The notes beneath the pieces were generated by a model. That model saw nothing but the letters and a program-made list of their open reading frames with translations, had not been told where the DNA came from and did not search any database. A stretch of DNA of 6,983 bases from Nitrososphaerota archaeon (GTDB taxonomy: Archaea > Thermoproteota > Nitrososphaeria > Nitrososphaerales > JACPRH01): the NCBI GenBank assembly GCA_029460375.1, contig JARPAQ010000129.1, positions 1 to 6,983 of the forward strand, given 5' to 3'. The translations under genes were made by a program, and so were the position numbers. Within the stretch, counting starts at the first letter, position 1, and each line of letters opens with the position of its first letter. This document shows positions 4,754 to 6,983 of the stretch, piece after piece.

Positions 4754-5191
4754 CTGAGCAGCAGTAACATCGAGGAGATTCTAACCAGATCCAAGACCAT
4801 AGCCATAGTCGGTCTTTCAAGAAATCCAGAAAAAGATAGCAACAGAGTCGCTAGATACCTACAGTCAAAAGGCTACCGGATTGTACCGGTCAACCCGTCT
4901 GCAGATGAAATTCTCAGTGAGAAGAGCTATACCACTCTCCTTGACCTTCCGGAAGATCTAAAATCCTCAATAGATGTGGTGGATATCTTTAGGCCGTCCG
5001 AGGATATTCCTCCCATCGTGGATCAGGCTGTTTCTTTGAAGAAGCATTTCGGTAAGCCTGATACTGTCTGGATGCAGCTGGGGATAGTGAATGAAGATGC
5101 TGCTAGACAGGCTCGTGATGCAGGTATAGAAGTTGTTATGGATAGGTGTATGATGATAGAGCATAGACGCCTACTCCATAATAGTTTATAG
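4754..5191 (+). CDS. CoA-binding (YccU/COG1832-type) Rossmann protein, probable CTG start
   Basis: Read from CTG, this encodes 145 residues, the normal family length. The N-terminus SSSNIEEILTRSKTIAIVGL is followed by SRNPEKDS (22-29) and GYRIVPVNP (40-48), the glycine loop and second strand of the CoA-binding Rossmann fold. The C-terminal part has VVDIFRP (from Val76), VWMQLGI and VVMDRCMMIEHRRL, the family hallmark near the end. Family members bind CoA through the Rossmann fold, but their cellular role is largely unknown. The first ordinary start codon in frame (GTG 4976) would remove half the fold including the nucleotide-binding loop, so it cannot be the true start. GGTGA 7 bases before CTG supports non-AUG initiation. 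A sequencing error converting an ATG is the alternative. It is divergent from the phosphoribosyltransferase gene. Confidence 0.85.
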   Translation: MSSSNIEEILTRSKTIAIVGLSRNPEKDSNRVARYLQSKGYRIVPVNPSADEILSEKSYTTLLDLPEDLKSSIDVVDIFRPSEDIPPIVDQAVSLKKHFGKPDTVWMQLGIVNEDAARQARDAGIEVVMDRCMMIEHRRLLHNSL

Positions 5192-5215
5192 GTATGTTAG
5201 TCCTTCAGGACAGAC

Positions 5216-5220
5216 GGTGG
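5216..5220 (+). promoter_or_regulatory. Ribosome-binding site of the 27-aa hydrophobic ORF
   Basis: GGTGG, 8 bases before TTG at 5229, resembling the other GGTG-type sites in this window. It is the main support for a very short ORF. Confidence 0.35.
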
Positions 5221-5228
5221 GACAGTCG

Positions 5229-5312
5229 TTGAGTAAACTTCTGATACGGATAATCTCTCTCATCATTCTATTACTCCTACTGGTTTCGACCTTCTCCATA
5301 CTCCTCTTCTAA
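5229..5312 (+). CDS. Tiny hydrophobic peptide (27 aa), unknown
   Basis: TTG at 5229 opens a 27-codon frame ending TAA at 5310-5312. The peptide is MSKLLIRIISLI followed by an almost wholly Leu/Ile/Val/Phe/Ser/Thr tract to the end. It would be one membrane helix with a basic N-terminus (Lys3, Arg7). GGTGG at 5216-5220 is well placed as ribosome-binding site; an in-frame GTG at 5217 would add four residues but lose that site. It starts 37 bases after the CoA-binding protein stop and could be its distal partner in one transcript. I recognise no family. The size is close to chance expectation, so this is a tentative call resting on the ribosome-binding site and the strongly biased composition. 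Confidence 0.35.
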   Translation: MSKLLIRIISLIILLLLLVSTFSILLF

Positions 5313-5376
5313 CAACATACAGACAAAAGACACCTACTTCAACCAAATTCAAAAGAAGAGAAGCCTCCAATACACC

Positions 5377-5386
5377 TTTAAATTAT
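5377..5386 (+). promoter_or_regulatory. TATA-like box of the DUF4443-cobO operon
   Basis: CTTTAAATTA at about 5376-5385 lies about 30 bases before the TTG start at 5411, giving a transcript start near 5406 and an almost leaderless mRNA. Called from composition and spacing. Confidence 0.45.
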
Positions 5387-5410
5387 CCGCCTTAACACAA
5401 GGACTAGCTG

Positions 5411-6052
5411 TTGACCTTCCTAAACACTATGAAACGTCTCTCTTCAACCAAGCCTCAAGGTCCAAGTAGAACCTTCACAGAACTACAGGTGATCAGGGCC
5501 ATACAGATACTGGGTGAAAGAAAGGTTCTGGGTCGAACACTGCTCTCAAGACTTCTGAAGACTGGTCCAGGCGCCGTAAGAACTCTGATAAACGATCTTG
5601 AGAAGCACAAAATAATCGTTGTAGAGAGATCTGGCTGCAGATTAACTGAGAAGGGTCTAAATATCTACGGACAGATTATTGAAAGGATTCCTCTGCTCTC
5701 ACAGGTTGATGCAGGTAGGCTTTCTGTTGCTAAATTTGATGCCGCCGCTCTTGTGAAAGATGCTTCCAATATAATACGCCGTGGAATCGAGCAGAGAGAT
5801 GCTGCTATCAGAGTTGGTGCTAAGGGGGCTACTACCTTAGTATATGAAGACGGTAGGTTCGAAATACCGATGGGAAGTAAAGATTGTGCTCAAGACTTCT
5901 CAGGAGATGTCTGGAGTAGGCTTGAGGATATGTTTCACCCTGAACAGGGTGATGTTATAATCGTTAGCAGCGCTGATGATGTGGATATTGCTATATACGG
6001 ATCTTTAGCTGGCGCAATAACTCTGCTGGAGGAATCTGAGAGAGAGGAGTAG
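5411..6052 (+). CDS. Winged-helix DUF4443-like putative regulator
   Basis: A 213-residue protein. Residues about 24-92 look like a winged helix: ELQVIRAIQILGERKVLGR, then LLSRLLKTGPGAVRTLINDLE and a wing VVERSGCRLTEKG. The C-terminal half has the segment GIEQRDAAIRVGAKGATTLV (125-144), then a strand-rich stretch YEDGRFEIP and a terminal domain ending DVIIVSSADDVDIAIYGSLAGAITLL, which I associate with archaeal DUF4443 proteins; this recognition is from memory of the family. It probably binds DNA and a small ligand, neither of which can be named from sequence. TTG at 5411 is chosen over ATG at 5429 because AAGGA lies 7 bases before it and nothing similar precedes the ATG. cobO starts 4 bases after its stop, so the pair is translationally linked and a corrinoid-related role is a reasonable guess. 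Confidence 0.75.
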   Translation: MTFLNTMKRLSSTKPQGPSRTFTELQVIRAIQILGERKVLGRTLLSRLLKTGPGAVRTLINDLEKHKIIVVERSGCRLTEKGLNIYGQIIERIPLLSQVDAGRLSVAKFDAAALVKDASNIIRRGIEQRDAAIRVGAKGATTLVYEDGRFEIPMGSKDCAQDFSGDVWSRLEDMFHPEQGDVIIVSSADDVDIAIYGSLAGAITLLEESEREE

Positions 6053-6056
6053 ATAT

Positions 6057-6608
6057 TTGCCTGAGAAACCCAGTCTCCCTAACCGTGGTTTGGTCATAGT
6101 CTATACAGGTGGAGGAAAAGGTAAGACAACTGCGGCTCTCGGTCTTGCTGTTCGGGCCATCGGGTATGGTTGGAAGGTGTGTATGGTTCAGTTCATCAAG
6201 GGTTCTTGGCGATACGGTGAGCTAGAAGGTGTCAAGCGTTTAGCACCTAACTTTGAACTCGTAGTGGCTGGTGAAGGGTTTGTAGGCATACTTGATGATA
6301 AGAAACCGTTCAGTGTGCATAAGCGTGCTGCGGAGCGGGCGTTGGAGATAAGCAGGGAGAAGATAATATCGGGCGATTATCAGGTTGTGATTCTTGACGA
6401 GATCAACTATGCTTTAGATCTTAAGCTGATACGGCTCAAGGACATTATAGATATCATACACACTCGTCCTCGACAAATGACATTGATACTTACGGGAAAC
6501 AAGGCGCATAAACGAGTCATTGAGGCAGCAGATATGGTGACAGAGATGAAAGCTATCAAACACCCCTACCAAAAAGGCATACCAGCCTTTAGAGGGATAG
6601 ATTTCTAA
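6057..6608 (+). CDS. cobO: Cob(I)yrinic acid a,c-diamide adenosyltransferase CobO
   Basis: A 183-residue P-loop enzyme that moves the 5'-deoxyadenosyl group of ATP to the cobalt of a corrinoid, in cobalamin synthesis or salvage. VYTGGGKGKTTAALGLAVRA (15-34) holds the P-loop typical of CobO/BtuR. VQFIKG (44-49), VILDEINYALDL (111-122), LILTGNKA (143-150) and the ending EAADMVTEMKAIKHPYQKGI (156-175) complete the family pattern, and the length is normal. The start is TTG at 6057, with AGGAG at 6044-6048 upstream inside the preceding gene and only four bases between the genes. No other cobalamin gene is in the window. The stop codon overlaps that of the convergent Lrp-TRASH gene. Confidence 0.93.
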   Translation: MPEKPSLPNRGLVIVYTGGGKGKTTAALGLAVRAIGYGWKVCMVQFIKGSWRYGELEGVKRLAPNFELVVAGEGFVGILDDKKPFSVHKRAAERALEISREKIISGDYQVVILDEINYALDLKLIRLKDIIDIIHTRPRQMTLILTGNKAHKRVIEAADMVTEMKAIKHPYQKGIPAFRGIDF

Positions 6609-6983
6609 GCCTGCTTCGAAAGAGACTCTATACGCGTCTTATACTTCTCCTTGTATGATGCTAGGCAGGTCTTGCAGCAGAAGTATCTTTCACCCTGACC
6701 GACTCTTAGCTTGAAAGGTTTCCCAGTAACCTCGCCTTTACAGTAATCACAAGTCAGAGATATTCCTAGATCACTCTTTATGACTATACCTTGCTCGTCC
6801 TTCGTTGTCTTGGTGATTATCTGGCTTGAAACAACCTGCATATTCCCGAACTCTCTGGTTCTATACGATATGAAGTCTTGAAGCTCTCTAGCGTCGTTCA
6901 ACACCAGCCTCAACAAGAGGTTACTTTCACCTGTGGTCAAGAATACACTCCTAACCTCTTCCAACTCCGCAAGTTTGGAGGCC
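6605..6983 (-). CDS. Lrp/AsnC-type regulator with C-terminal TRASH metal-binding domain (3' part)
   Basis: The frame is open to the right edge, so the gene begins outside; a TTG at 6964 is internal because the reading ASKLAELEEVRSVFLTTGE continues an Lrp/AsnC ligand-binding (RAM) domain across it. That domain runs on through LLLRLVLNDARELQDFI and ends near VVSSQIITKTTKDE. After a short linker comes CDYC (72-75 counted from that TTG), then GERYFCCKTCLASY (91-104). Cys75-x20-Cys96-x3-Cys100 is the TRASH signature; Cys72 and Cys97 are extra. TRASH domains bind metals, and Lrp-like HTH plus TRASH is the layout of archaeal metal-responsive regulators such as CopT of Sulfolobus. An N-terminal HTH should lie just outside. 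The metal cannot be told from sequence. It converges on cobO with overlapping stops. Confidence 0.83.
   Translation of the reverse strand, partial: ASKLAELEEVRSVFLTTGESNLLLRLVLNDARELQDFISYRTREFGNMQVVSSQIITKTTKDEQGIVIKSDLGISLTCDYCKGEVTGKPFKLRVGQGERYFCCKTCLASYKEKYKTRIESLSKQA

Noticed and set aside
1..6983. CRISPR arrays, insertion sequences, integrase sites
   Set aside because: No spaced repeats, transposase-like proteins or terminal inverted repeats were seen; gene order looks chromosomal.

Overview
The window reads as archaeal, most likely from the TACK group (Thermoproteota in the broad sense); the phylum is an inference. The evidence is an elongator tRNA-Met gene with a small intron at a non-canonical site and a bulge-helix-bulge fold, TATA-like boxes about 25 bases before likely transcript starts, GGTG-type ribosome-binding sites, and archaeal protein families (an HTH-ThiN regulator, Trm112-like, Lrp-TRASH, DUF4443-like). 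Non-AUG starts are common: GTG, several TTG and one probable CTG.

Left part, minus strand, right to left: a Trm112-like zinc protein, a 41-residue single-span membrane protein, a rhomboid protease and the first 36 codons of a DEAD/DEAH-box (Lhr-like) helicase that runs off the left edge. The last three are closely spaced and probably co-transcribed.

Centre-left: a vitamin B1 locus. A regulator with an HTH and a ThiN domain (ThiR type) faces away from thiT, the thiamine-binding subunit of an ECF transporter, which is followed on the same strand by an AIR-synthase/HypE/ThiL-superfamily enzyme of unknown reaction. The 78-base divergent control region holds a symmetric TATA-like element and a 19-base near-perfect palindrome. 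The likely picture is thiamine-phosphate-sensing control of thiamine uptake, with the enzyme as a candidate new member of thiamine metabolism.

Centre: the intron-containing tRNA, then a purine-type phosphoribosyltransferase (minus). Divergent from it is a CoA-binding (YccU-type) protein whose N-terminal half is visible only if translation starts at a CTG preceded by GGTGA. A tiny 27-residue hydrophobic ORF follows.

Right part: a winged-helix DUF4443-like protein and cobO (corrinoid adenosyltransferase) form a tight operon with a 4-base gap, suggesting a link to vitamin B12. Converging on cobO, with overlapping stop codons, is the 3' part of an Lrp/AsnC-type regulator ending in a TRASH metal-binding domain; its start lies beyond the right edge.

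No mobile elements, CRISPR arrays or rRNA genes were seen, and no gene-free stretch exceeds 300 bases.
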